A stretch of DNA of 64,000 nt from Bacteroidota bacterium (GTDB lineage Bacteria > Bacteroidota > Bacteroidia > Flavobacteriales_F > PHOS-HE28), in the NCBI GenBank assembly GCA_014584605.1, contig JACTMO010000062.1, positions 100,528 to 164,527 on the forward strand. The letters run 5' to 3'. Positions 56,414 to 64,000 of the stretch are shown here, in pieces; the stretch's first letter is position 1; the number at the start of each line of letters is the position of its first letter. The notes beneath the pieces are model-generated. The model saw only the letters and a list, made by a program, of their open reading frames with translations. It did no database searches and had not been told where the DNA came from. The position numbers were made by a program, and so were the translations under genes.

Positions 56414-58440
56414 TGCGTCATTCATGCATTCGTCCGTTCGGCCGCCCCAGGTCAACAGGAGGAACTGGCCGTCTCCAGATCCGGGCCCGGTTGCGTCATG
56501 GTCTCCTTTCCATGATCCTCGCCGTGTGCGGCACAGCCCATGCGCAAACAGACTCTCTCTGGTCGGTCTGGAAGAACAACTCCCTACCGGACAGCACTCG
56601 CCTGAAGGCCATCACCGCGCTTTCCTGGAAGGCCGTGTTCGAGAAGCCCGACAGCGGCATCGCGCTGGCCCGGCTCCAGCTGGAGCTTGCCCGCCGGGAC
56701 GGCGACCCGAAGGCCCTCTACACGGCCTACAACACGCTGGCCGTGGGCCACAAGTTGCGCAGCGACCTGCCCGCCGCGATCGACCACTTCAACCGAGCCC
56801 TGGAGGTGGCCCGGAGCGCGAAGGACCGCAGCCGGACAGCGGCGGCCCTTAGCAACATGAGCACGGTGTACAAGGACCTCGGCGACCTGCCCCGGGCGCT
56901 GGACCTGCTGCACCAAAGCCTGCGCATCGACCAGGAGCTGGGCAACCGGGAAGGGGTCGCCGCCACCTACAACAACATCGGCAACACCTACAAGCGGCTC
57001 AACGAGTTCGACAAAGCCCTCGAGAACTACGAGCGGAGCGCCGTCCTGTACAACGAACTCGGGCATACCAAGGGCCGCGCCAGCGCGCTGGTGAGCATCG
57101 GCACCACCCACAGCGAGCTGGGTCAACACGAACGAGCGGTCGGGGAGCTCGGACAGGCGATCGCCCTGTACCGCGGACTGGGCACCCGGCTCGACCTGGG
57201 CAAGGCGCACAACAACCTGGGCCAGGTGTTCTCCCGGGAGGGTCGCTATCCGGAGGCCCATGCCCATTTCGACACGGCACGAACGATCTTCCAGGCACTC
57301 GGGGCCAAGGACCCCCTGACCCGGAACCTGTATTACACCGGCGAAGCCTTTCTGGCCGATGGGAACATACCGGCTGCCTTGCGGGCCTGCCGGCAGGGGC
57401 TCGCCCTGGCCGACAGCCTGGGCCTGCTGGCCCAACGCAAGGAATGCACCGACTGCCTGATCCGCGCGCTGGCCCGGTCGGGCGACTACCGCGGTACGTA
57501 TGACGCCCAGCGCTCCCTGCTGGTCCTGGACGACACACTGGACGGGCTGAACAACGGCAAGGAGGTGTTGCGCCTGGAGCTGCTGCGCGCCTTCGAGCAG
57601 CAGCAGGTGGCCGACAGCCTGGTCCGGGTACGGGAGGCCTTCGAACAGCAGCTGGCCTTCGACCGGCGCATCGCCCAGGCACGGGACCGGCGCAACCTGC
57701 TGCTCTTCGCGATCCTGATGGTCCTGGTGCTGGCCGGTGCGCTGCTGGGACGCCTGCGCCACGCCCAGCGCACCAAGCGGGCCATCGAGCGCGAAAAGGA
57801 GCGCAGCGATGAGCTGCTGCACAACATCCTGCCGGAGGAGGTGGCGGCGGAACTGAAGGAGAAGGGGCGCACCGAAGCACGCACGTACGACGAGGCCACC
57901 GTGCTGTTCACCGACTTCAAGGGCTTCACCGAGTTGAGCGAACGCCTCACCGCCGCCGAACTCGTGACCGAGATCGACCACTGCTTCAAGGGCCTGGACG
58001 CCATCGTGGAGAAGCACCGCGTGGAGAAGATCAAGACCATCGGTGACGCGTACATGGCCGCCGCCGGGCTGCCGGACCCCCGAGCCTCCGCCGCTGCGGA
58101 CATCGTGCTGGCGGCGCTGGAGATGCGCGACCTGATCGCCCAGCGCCGGACCGAACGCCTGCGTGAAGGCAAGCCCGCCTTCGAGATGCGCATCGGCCTG
58201 CACAGCGGACCGGTGATCGCCGGGATCGTCGGCGTGAAGAAGTTCGCCTTCGACATCTGGGGCGATACGGTGAACACGGCGGCGCGCATGGAGAGCAGCG
58301 GCGAGCCGGGGCGGGTGAACATCAGCGCCACCACCTACGAGCTGGTGAAGGGCACGCCGGGCCTGCGCTTCGAGCCGCGCGGCCTGGTGCAGGCCAAGGG
58401 CAAGGGCGAACTGCGGATGTACTTCGTGGAACGCTCCTGA
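56413..58440 (+). CDS. TPR-containing class III adenylate cyclase
   Basis: 675 residues. A secretion signal ends near GTAHAQ. Six or so TPR repeats follow in the periplasm (about residues 95-330; ATYNNIGNTYKRLNEFDKAL is typical). Then come a coiled stretch, a membrane helix (LLLFAILMVLVLAGALLG, about 426-445) and a cytoplasmic cyclase domain. That domain has VLFTDFKGFTELSERL (metal Asp), KIKTIGDAYMAAAG and FDIWGDTVNTAARME. Lys in KIKTIGD and Asp in FDIWGD favour ATP over GTP. The ATG overlaps the hicA stop. An ATG at 56512 (MILAVCGTAHA) gives a shorter signal. Confidence 0.9.
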   Translation: MRHSCIRPFGRPRSTGGTGRLQIRARLRHGLLSMILAVCGTAHAQTDSLWSVWKNNSLPDSTRLKAITALSWKAVFEKPDSGIALARLQLELARRDGDPKALYTAYNTLAVGHKLRSDLPAAIDHFNRALEVARSAKDRSRTAAALSNMSTVYKDLGDLPRALDLLHQSLRIDQELGNREGVAATYNNIGNTYKRLNEFDKALENYERSAVLYNELGHTKGRASALVSIGTTHSELGQHERAVGELGQAIALYRGLGTRLDLGKAHNNLGQVFSREGRYPEAHAHFDTARTIFQALGAKDPLTRNLYYTGEAFLADGNIPAALRACRQGLALADSLGLLAQRKECTDCLIRALARSGDYRGTYDAQRSLLVLDDTLDGLNNGKEVLRLELLRAFEQQQVADSLVRVREAFEQQLAFDRRIAQARDRRNLLLFAILMVLVLAGALLGRLRHAQRTKRAIEREKERSDELLHNILPEEVAAELKEKGRTEARTYDEATVLFTDFKGFTELSERLTAAELVTEIDHCFKGLDAIVEKHRVEKIKTIGDAYMAAAGLPDPRASAAADIVLAALEMRDLIAQRRTERLREGKPAFEMRIGLHSGPVIAGIVGVKKFAFDIWGDTVNTAARMESSGEPGRVNISATTYELVKGTPGLRFEPRGLVQAKGKGELRMYFVERS

Positions 58441-58448
58441 GCGGCACC

Positions 58449-59771
58449 TCAGCGCACCACCAGGCGCTGGGTCCAGCTCCTGTCGCCCGCCGTCAGCCGC
58501 ACGGTGTACAGGCCGCTCGCGATCCGGTCATCCCATTGCAGCCGCACCGGCTCCGCCTCGGCGAGCACCACGCCGTGCTGCCACAGGGTGCGGCCCGTGA
58601 GGTCGATCAGTTCCACCGCGACGGGACCTTCGATGCCCGTGGCCGCCAGGCTCACCCCCGCACCTTCGGCCGGGTTGGGGAAGAGGGTGAGGTCCACCTC
58701 ATCGTCGAAGGCAGGCTCCTGCATATCGCGTCCGGGGGCCAGCGGGTAGCGCGTGCGAATGGCGCATGCCGGGCCGAAGGGGCAATAGGTGGCGGCTCCG
58801 TCGAAGCTCACCCGCACGCTCACATCGTAGTACCGTCCTGGCTTCAGGGGCAGCGTGGCCCAACTTGTCAGCACCAGCACCGGCGAGGGGGAGGCGATGC
58901 GGCGCAGGTAGTTCCCCCGGCTGAACTGGAACTGGTAGTGCGTGGCCCCGGGCACCTCCCGCGCCTGTATGGAGCTGCTGCCATCCAGGAAGACCTGCGT
59001 GCCGCAGCTGGGCACCGCATCGACCGCATCCGTGAGCTGCGTCACCGCGCAGCCGTCGCTGCCGGAACGGACCGCATCGTCGTAACTGCTGTTGAAGGCG
59101 GCTCCGTCCAGGTCGATCAGCTCCTGCCCCAGCGCGATCACCTTCACGTAGCCCGGCAGCGCACGTGCGTCCATGCCGTTGCCGCCGCTGTCCTCCACGC
59201 GCAGGGCATAGCACGCGGCGGGGTCGAGGTCCACCCAGCTGCGCTCCACGGCCTCGGCGTTGCTGTACGGCCCGCCTGCGGCCACGGTCACCCCGGTGGC
59301 ATCCTTCAGGCTCCAGGTGGTCTCCTGCGGATCGGCGTCGGTGCGCACCTCCACCAGCACGCGGTAGCTGTCGCCCTCCACGCTCTCGCCCTGCACGGTG
59401 CGCGTGAGGATGTTGCCGACGGCCACCTCATCGGGCTGCGCGTTCACCGTGGTGATCCGGAACTCGAGCTCATCGCCCGGTTGCAGGCCGGTGATGGTGG
59501 GCAGTGCGGGCTTGCGCACCTCGCCCGTGAGCGCGGGCACGCCCAGGACCCAGTTGAAGGTATTGTCCGCAAGACCGTTGCGCAGGATGTCGATGTCGCA
59601 GCTGGTCATGGTCACCCCGCCCGTGTTCTGGATGCGCAGCACCGGGGTGATGCTCCCGTCGCAGGTGCGGTCAAGCCCTTCGTAGCTGAGGATGGTGGCA
59701 TCAAAGCTCTGGGCGCCGAGCAGGACGGGCGCCAGCAGAACGGCGGTGGCAAGGAGGGTCCGGGTACGCAT
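58449..59771 (-). CDS. Secreted T9SS cargo protein, 440 aa
   Basis: Signal peptide MRTRTLLATAVLLAPVLLGAQ. An Ig-like or CARDB-like beta domain follows (VLRIQNTGGVTMTSCDIDIL, a typical CARDB opening). The C-terminal 75 residues form a T9SS type A sorting domain: LTLFPNPAEGAGVSL, LIDLTGRTLWQ, IASGLYTVRL, TQRLVVR. Function unknown; probably surface-attached. Only 8 nt separate its stop from that of the convergent cyclase gene. Confidence 0.87.
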   Translation of the reverse strand: MRTRTLLATAVLLAPVLLGAQSFDATILSYEGLDRTCDGSITPVLRIQNTGGVTMTSCDIDILRNGLADNTFNWVLGVPALTGEVRKPALPTITGLQPGDELEFRITTVNAQPDEVAVGNILTRTVQGESVEGDSYRVLVEVRTDADPQETTWSLKDATGVTVAAGGPYSNAEAVERSWVDLDPAACYALRVEDSGGNGMDARALPGYVKVIALGQELIDLDGAAFNSSYDDAVRSGSDGCAVTQLTDAVDAVPSCGTQVFLDGSSSIQAREVPGATHYQFQFSRGNYLRRIASPSPVLVLTSWATLPLKPGRYYDVSVRVSFDGAATYCPFGPACAIRTRYPLAPGRDMQEPAFDDEVDLTLFPNPAEGAGVSLAATGIEGPVAVELIDLTGRTLWQHGVVLAEAEPVRLQWDDRIASGLYTVRLTAGDRSWTQRLVVR

Positions 59772-59792
59772 GGCCGTGGGGATCGGGAAGAC

Positions 59793-59800
59793 CAAACTTA
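59793..59800 (-). promoter_or_regulatory. -7 box TAAGTTTG of the T9SS cargo gene
   Basis: Exact consensus on the minus strand, 21 nt before ATG 59771. TTG in GTTAGTTGCGG upstream is a possible -33 element. Confidence 0.55.
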
Positions 59801-59823
59801 CCACCGGCGCGGATACCGCCGCA

Positions 59824-59839
59824 ACTAACCTTCGTTAGT
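59824..59839. terminator. Small perfect hairpin
   Basis: ACTAAC, loop CTTC, GTTAGT: six pairs without a T-run, between the sorting-domain remnant and the cargo gene promoter. Confidence 0.3.
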
Positions 59840-59853
59840 CGCTCCGACCGCCC

Positions 59854-59980
59854 TCAACGCACCACGAACCGTACGGACCGGCGCAAGCCCTCGTGCTCCA
59901 CGGTGGCGGCATGGACCCCGGGGGCGGTCACCGGGCCCTGCAGCCCGATGCGGCCTTCGCCGGCCTGCGACCGGTGATGC
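59854..59980 (-). pseudogene. Remnant of a T9SS sorting domain
   Basis: On the minus strand the frame reads EGRIGLQGPVTAPGVHAATV, then EHEGLRRSVRFVVR and a stop. That is the last 30 or so residues of a type A sorting domain (…GVY/H…V…G…R.VVR). Upstream the frame goes into HHRSQAGE without domain features or a start codon. The rest of the gene appears to have been replaced by the DUF2130 gene. Confidence 0.55.
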
Positions 59981-60008
59981 GGACGCTTTCCCGATGTCCG
60001 TACCACCC

Positions 60009-61418
60009 TCACTCCTTCTGCTCCGCTTCGGGCTTCTTCAGCTCGGCGAACTTGGCGGCCATCGTGGGGTTCTTGCGCGTGAGCTTCTTGATCGTCACAT
60101 CCTGGGCCTTGTCGTTGGCCAGGCGCAGGTTGCGGTCCGTGCCCAGCAACGCCTCCTTGGTCTTCTGCAGGTGGTCGATGGACTTGTCGATCTCCGCGAT
60201 GGCTTTCTGAAAGCGATCCGACGCGAGTGCGTAGTTCCTGCCGAACGCGCTCTTGAACGCCTCCAGCTCGTCCTCGAAGGTGGTGATGTCGATGTTCTGC
60301 GCCTTCACCAGGGCGAGTTCGTTGCGGTACTGCAGGGAGTTCAGCGCGGCGTTGCGCAACAGGGTGATGATGGGGATGAAGAACTGCGGCCGCACCACGT
60401 ACATCTTGGGATGGCGATGCGACACGTCCACAATGCCGCCGTTGTACAACTCGTTCTCCGGCTCCAGCAGCGAGACCAGCACCGCGTACTCGCAGCCCTT
60501 CTCGGTGCGGTCCTTGTCCAGCTCCTTCAGGAAATCCTCGTTCCGCTTCTTGGTGGCGGTGGCATCGCTCTCGTTCTTCATCTCGAACATGATCGAGACA
60601 CTCTCGGTGCCCGCCTCGTCAACATCGCGGAAGATGAAGTCGCCCTTGCTTCCGGTACGTGCGTCGTTGTCCTTCTCGAAGTAGGCGCGCGGGAAGGCCG
60701 TGGCGCGGATCCGGTTGAACTCCACCTCGCAGTGCTGCTCCAGCGTTTCGCCCACCATCTTGGTGGAGAGCTTCGCCTTCATGTCCTTCAGGCGCTCGAT
60801 GGTGTCCTCGCGGTCCTTGATCCGCGTTTCGTACTTGTCCTTCAGTGCCTTTTCGGCAAGCTCCTTTTCCAGCGCGGCCTGCTTCAATCCGTTGCGCAAC
60901 TCGTCGCGCTCCTTCTCCACCGCGTTCACTGCTTCCGTCACTGCGAGCTTCTGCACGGTGGCCGCTTCGTTCAGCTTCGCCTTCAGCGCGTTGATCTCCG
61001 CATCCTTGCTCGCGGCGATCCGCTGCACCTCATTCGTGCGCGCCTCTTCGGCCAGTTTCATGGCGGCATCCTGGGCCTCCTTCATCCGCTGCACCTCGTT
61101 GGCCAGCCCGTCGCGCTCCTTCTCCACCGCACCGAGCGCCTCCTTCAGCGCCAGTTGGCTGTTCGTTCCAGCGGCGTTCAGCTCGGCTTTCAGGCGTTCG
61201 ATCTCGGCATCCTTCCGGGAGGCCTCCTTCTCCAACTGGCCGCTCACCCGGGCCTCGGCGAGCGCGATGGCCGTCTTCTTCTCCTTCTCGGCGAGTTCCA
61301 ACCGCTCGTGCAGCGTTTTCTCGAACTCGCGGTCGCGCACCTGCTTCAGGATGTCGGCGTAGCCCGCCTCATCGACCTTGAAGGCCTTGTGGCAGTGCGG
61401 ACAGATGATCTCGTTCAT
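60009..61418 (-). CDS. DUF2130 protein, coiled coil plus predicted PD-(D/E)XK nuclease
   Basis: 469 residues. The first residues have a CPHC pair (zinc-binding-like). Residues about 20-225 are an almost continuous coiled coil rich in K, E, A and L. The C-terminal DUF2130 domain has [11 protein letters not shown] and [11 protein letters not shown], which fit the D…ExK core of restriction-like nucleases, plus [18 protein letters not shown]. The function is unknown; the domain layout is structural-maintenance-like. No modification or helicase gene lies next to it. A VapBC-like pair is just upstream. Confidence 0.88.
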   Translation of the reverse strand: MNEIICPHCHKAFKVDEAGYADILKQVRDREFEKTLHERLELAEKEKKTAIALAEARVSGQLEKEASRKDAEIERLKAELNAAGTNSQLALKEALGAVEKERDGLANEVQRMKEAQDAAMKLAEEARTNEVQRIAASKDAEINALKAKLNEAATVQKLAVTEAVNAVEKERDELRNGLKQAALEKELAEKALKDKYETRIKDREDTIERLKDMKAKLSTKMVGETLEQHCEVEFNRIRATAFPRAYFEKDNDARTGSKGDFIFRDVDEAGTESVSIMFEMKNESDATATKKRNEDFLKELDKDRTEKGCEYAVLVSLLEPENELYNGGIVDVSHRHPKMYVVRPQFFIPIITLLRNAALNSLQYRNELALVKAQNIDITTFEDELEAFKSAFGRNYALASDRFQKAIAEIDKSIDHLQKTKEALLGTDRNLRLANDKAQDVTIKKLTRKNPTMAAKFAELKKPEAEQKE

Positions 61419-61456
61419 GGGGTGGGTTGGTCCGTGGATAGTCGGCGGAGTATGCT

Positions 61457-61825
61457 TCAGACAAGCCGCACCTCCAATTCCTTGGAGACGCGATCGAAAC
61501 CCTTGTCGCGCGTGAGCAATGGCGCGTTCAGGTGTATGGCCGTGGCAGCGATGATGGCATCGGGTATTTTCAGTTTGTAGGTGCGCTTGATCCGTGCCGC
61601 GTTATCGCGGATCGACAGGCCGATGTTCTCTGTGACGAATTGATCGAGGAGTGCCATGGCCAATGGGAGACCCGCCTCCGTGAGCTTCGGCCATGCCAGG
61701 AATTCGATACACGTGATGATGGATACCCGGATGTCCAGACCTTGTAATCGCGTGGCAGCGCTCCTGTCACCACCAGCCAGATCGATCAGCACGGAAGTGT
61801 CAACCACTACCCGTTCACCACTCAT
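61457..61825 (-). CDS. vapC: PIN-domain toxin (VapC-like)
   Basis: 122 residues. Acidic PIN residues appear in [11 protein letters not shown], the CIEFLAW glutamate, [11 protein letters not shown] and [11 protein letters not shown], giving the four-acid Mg2+ site of an RNase. The gene overlaps the end of the upstream small basic gene by 11 nt, the usual order antitoxin then toxin. Confidence 0.86.
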   Translation of the reverse strand: MSGERVVVDTSVLIDLAGGDRSAATRLQGLDIRVSIITCIEFLAWPKLTEAGLPLAMALLDQFVTENIGLSIRDNAARIKRTYKLKIPDAIIAATAIHLNAPLLTRDKGFDRVSKELEVRLV

Positions 61826-62045
61826 CGCGCATTCGACGTTGGATCGTCAACGTATCACCTGCCAGCTCCGGGAGAATGCCGCACCACTTCATGGCATCGA
61901 ATGCTCTGGTCGGAGCCTGTTTTACCGAGCGTTCAGCGCGTGTTCCATTCTTGCCGGTGCGCGTGTTGGAAGCAGAACGCTTCTTCGGTGCTACGCGCAC
62001 ACGCGTAGTTGAAGTGTTCACCGGCTTGTTCTTCTTCCTGGCCAT
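61815..62045 (-). CDS. Probable cognate antitoxin, atypical basic N-terminus
   Basis: 76 residues. The C-terminal AFDAMKWCGILPELAGDTLT, then IQRRMRDEW, is like the toxin-wrapping tails of VapB-type antitoxins. The N-terminal 45 residues are almost only K, R, T, S, N and A (MARKKNKPVNTSTTRVRVAP), with no AbrB, ribbon-helix-helix or Phd fold that I can see. It could bind DNA as a disordered basic arm. The -7 box ends 7 nt before its ATG. Confidence 0.6.
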   Translation of the reverse strand: MARKKNKPVNTSTTRVRVAPKKRSASNTRTGKNGTRAERSVKQAPTRAFDAMKWCGILPELAGDTLTIQRRMRDEW

Positions 62046-62052
62046 GGTGAAG

Positions 62053-62060
62053 CGAAGTTA
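62053..62060 (-). promoter_or_regulatory. -7 box TAACTTCG of the VapBC-like operon
   Basis: Minus-strand TAACTTCG, 7 nt before ATG 62045. Confidence 0.5.
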
Positions 62061-62159
62061 ACGCATCGTGCAAGTCAGAGTCTTCAAAGCGAGTGGTTCC
62101 CTGTGCGGGTAGGAGATGGCGATGGTCGTTCGCGCGGTATGCCCAGCACCCGCCCATGC

Positions 62160-63650
62160 TCACTCCTTCACCAGCCGGACCGTATGGAACCTCTCACCTT
62201 CGAGGTGAAGCAGATGCATTCCCCGGGGCAATGGTCGTAGATCGATGGAGGGAGTTGCTGATGTGCCTGACAGTTCACCCAGGACCTCCGTGCGGCCCAG
62301 CAGGTCGGTGATGCGGAACGGATGACGACCAGCGGGCAGACCAGCCACTACCACGGTCGCAGCGGAGGGATTCGGATACGCGGTGATCGGCATGGCGGCA
62401 AGTTCATCCACGCCCAGCAGGATGTTGGTCACGCATGAAGTATATCCCGGATGCTCCCACAGGAGGTCCTGCCAGTGGAAATAGCAGGTGGTGCGCGTGG
62501 AATCCGGGAAGCTGTAGTGGTAGCCCAGCGTGGCGGGCATGCGCGGCGCCAAGGGCCCGTGGATGCTGCCCATGCCCTCGATCCACGTGTCCGTGAAAAC
62601 GTCTTCCAAGGTCTGCGGGTATTCGCTGAAATGATAGCGGCGGTGCGGATAGTCCGCGATCACCACGGTATCGATGGACTCGACGGTCAGGTATGGGCTC
62701 TGCGCACCGAAATCCGGGTACCGCACGGAATCGCCCACCTCCACGTCGAAGTTGTACAGCGTGTCGATGACGTTCAGCGTGTCCAGGAAGAGTACGAGCC
62801 CCCCCACCTGCCGGACCCCGCCTTGGAAGGTGCTGTTCGGTGAGCCGTCCCACGTGTGTTGCGCATGGAGACGGTTCCACGTTTCCCCGGCGAAATTCAT
62901 GCTACCGCTGAAGAAGTATCGCGTTGTGCGCGTGGCGGCGAAGTTGGGATTCTGGATGCTCCCTTCCGGATAGGTGCGGGCCACGTACCACATGCCCAAG
63001 GGGTCATCAAAGCGAATGGCGGCAGGAACCGGTTCCACCAGTGCGCACTGCGGGAACTGCGGGTTAAGCCAGGAGAGGGTGCTGTCCTCATAGCAGCGGA
63101 GGTTCAGATAGACCTCGCCATCGCAAGCACCAAAAACCCACGCAAAAGGAGAGCCCGAAGGCCCCATGCGTTCCGTTACCTGCCAAACCGGACTGTAGAA
63201 TATGCTATGACGCGGCACCGTATTTACAGACCACGTGCGCAACAGCTCCCCGTCCACGATCATGTGGTTGGTGTCAGTCACCGTCCAGTCCAAGGTATCG
63301 GCTGACCAGCCGACGTTAATGGCCGTGCTCCACGTATCGCCCGGCATGGCATCCCAGCGGAAGAGCAGCGCGAAGTTGTTGTCCGTCTCATTCCAGTAGA
63401 AGAGCGAGTCGTTGCTTTCATAATGAAAGCTAGGAGTTTCGTAACAGGTTGACCAGCCACTTGTCATCTGCAAGTCCCGGCACATGCGTCCTTCAATGAT
63501 CGTATCGCCCATCACCTGGATCACGGCCACGGTGGAATCCGGGCTGCAACAGTGGACCTGCTTGTAGGTCCACGTGGCGCCGATGGGCGCCCACGATTGT
63601 GCAGGGACCAGCAAAGGGATCAGGAAGAGCAGAGTAAGGATCTTCCGCAT
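62160..63650 (-). CDS. Secreted T9SS cargo protein, 496 aa
   Basis: Signal peptide MRKILTLLFLIPLLVPAQ. Two similar halves may be present: each opens with a WAPIGATWTYKQ- or WYVARTYPEG-like strand and ends in Cys-containing loops. The C-terminus is a T9SS sorting domain (ITAYPNPSAATVVV, ITDLLGRTEVLG, LPRGMHLLHL, TVRLVKE). Base composition is lower in G+C than the genes around it, suggesting later arrival. Start at 63650, 7 nt from a -7-like box; an ATG two codons earlier is less likely. Confidence 0.85.
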   Translation of the reverse strand: MRKILTLLFLIPLLVPAQSWAPIGATWTYKQVHCCSPDSTVAVIQVMGDTIIEGRMCRDLQMTSGWSTCYETPSFHYESNDSLFYWNETDNNFALLFRWDAMPGDTWSTAINVGWSADTLDWTVTDTNHMIVDGELLRTWSVNTVPRHSIFYSPVWQVTERMGPSGSPFAWVFGACDGEVYLNLRCYEDSTLSWLNPQFPQCALVEPVPAAIRFDDPLGMWYVARTYPEGSIQNPNFAATRTTRYFFSGSMNFAGETWNRLHAQHTWDGSPNSTFQGGVRQVGGLVLFLDTLNVIDTLYNFDVEVGDSVRYPDFGAQSPYLTVESIDTVVIADYPHRRYHFSEYPQTLEDVFTDTWIEGMGSIHGPLAPRMPATLGYHYSFPDSTRTTCYFHWQDLLWEHPGYTSCVTNILLGVDELAAMPITAYPNPSAATVVVAGLPAGRHPFRITDLLGRTEVLGELSGTSATPSIDLRPLPRGMHLLHLEGERFHTVRLVKE

Positions 63651-63657
63651 GGACATT

Positions 63658-63665
63658 GCAATGTA
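63658..63665 (-). promoter_or_regulatory. -7-like box TACATTGC of the T9SS cargo gene
   Basis: Minus-strand TACATTGC, 7 nt before ATG 63650; the TTG is shifted by one base from the consensus. Confidence 0.3.
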
Positions 63666-63708
63666 CGTGAAGGACGCAACAGCGGGGCGGAACGCTGCTT
63701 CTTCCTAT

Positions 63709-64000
63709 TCATCCCACCACCCCCTCCATCGCCTCCTTCGCCGCGTGCACGTTCTTCACATCCTGCACGCTGATCCGCAAGGTGCCCGCCTTCTCGTACA
63801 CCTTGTAGCGGCGTGGCTGCGCTTGTACGGCACGCAGCACGGCGTTGAAGCCATCGCTCTCAAAGAAACCGTGCTTCTGGTCGGCGATGAAGGTGCCGAT
63901 GAGCGTGCCCTTCTTCAGCACCATCTTCTCCAGGCCCATGCGTTGGCCCAGCCAGCGCAGGCGGATGGCTTCCAGCAGTTCGTTCACCAGCGGCGGGATG
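63709..64000 (-). CDS. mfd: Transcription-repair coupling factor Mfd, C-terminal end (continues beyond window)
   Basis: The frame is open to the right edge and its end matches the C-terminus of Mfd. IPPLVNELLEAIRLRWLGQR begins the final TRCF domain, followed by GLEKMVLKKGTLIGTFIADQ and the short terminal helix NVHAAKEAMEGV. This domain controls access to UvrA. Only about 96 residues are visible, so the call rests on this domain alone. Confidence 0.75.
   Translation of the reverse strand, partial: IPPLVNELLEAIRLRWLGQRMGLEKMVLKKGTLIGTFIADQKHGFFESDGFNAVLRAVQAQPRRYKVYEKAGTLRISVQDVKNVHAAKEAMEGVVG

Noticed and set aside
56000..62100. Defence island built from HicBA, DUF2130 and VapBC
   Set aside because: No methylase, helicase, reverse transcriptase, Argonaute, CBASS or restriction gene accompanies them. 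The cyclase is a TPR signalling type, not a CD-NTase. Two toxin-antitoxin modules alone do not make the case.

Overview
The window reads as a chromosomal segment of a GC-rich member of the Bacteroidota, probably a Flavobacteriales-like lineage. The evidence is as follows. Several secreted proteins end in type IX secretion (T9SS) sorting domains. There is a PorV/PorQ-family barrel and a TonB-dependent receptor with a carboxypeptidase-regulatory-like N-terminus. Families typical of the phylum are present (DUF2797, GH3, DUF2911, DUF3127, bacterial GGGP synthase). Many genes also carry the Bacteroidota -7 promoter element TAnnTTTG, mostly in a GC-adapted TAnnTTCG form. Genes are dense, with many 4-nt start/stop overlaps, and Shine-Dalgarno sequences are weak.

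Left part (1-24000): the end of sppA; DUF2797 and GH3 divergent from a shared promoter; a small secreted protein; a deoxynucleoside kinase; a K+-dependent membrane pyrophosphatase; pdhB divergent from etfB-etfA and a bifunctional-nuclease-like gene; two tandem amino-acid permeases; a flippase-like membrane protein with a CNT nucleoside transporter; a ClC exchanger; thyA-folA overlapping by 4 nt; a lipoprotein; and a LytS/LytTR two-component pair.

Middle (24000-33000): this is the most accessory-looking part. It has a PIG-L deacetylase gene with a central AT-rich block, a tandem 93-bp repeat array of GACCCC/GGGGTC hairpins, a four-helix-bundle gene between imperfect A-rich inverted flanks, an aminotransferase, a sodium:solute symporter with a repeat-derived loop, and a T9SS cargo protein.

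Right part (33000-64000): DUF2911; a tRNA-Leu / tig / clpP / clpP / clpX block with a tandem clpP duplication; a flavin reductase plus a DUF3127 protein with an SSB-like acidic tail; a flippase/glycosyltransferase pair divergent from ruvC; HIT and greA; a three-gene operon (TonB receptor, 1367-residue secreted protein, PorV/PorQ-like barrel) that looks like a dedicated surface export unit; ahcY; GGGP synthase; a HicBA-like module with a damaged hicA; a TPR-adenylate cyclase; T9SS cargo and a remnant of another; DUF2130; a VapBC-like module; and the C-terminus of mfd.

Two signals stand out. First, about a dozen genes have their -7 box only 4 to 9 nt before the start codon, which implies leaderless or nearly leaderless transcripts and also decides several start codons. 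Second, the tig leader downstream of tRNA-Leu contains nested inverted repeats and a 9-nt perfect complement to the 5' end of that tRNA.
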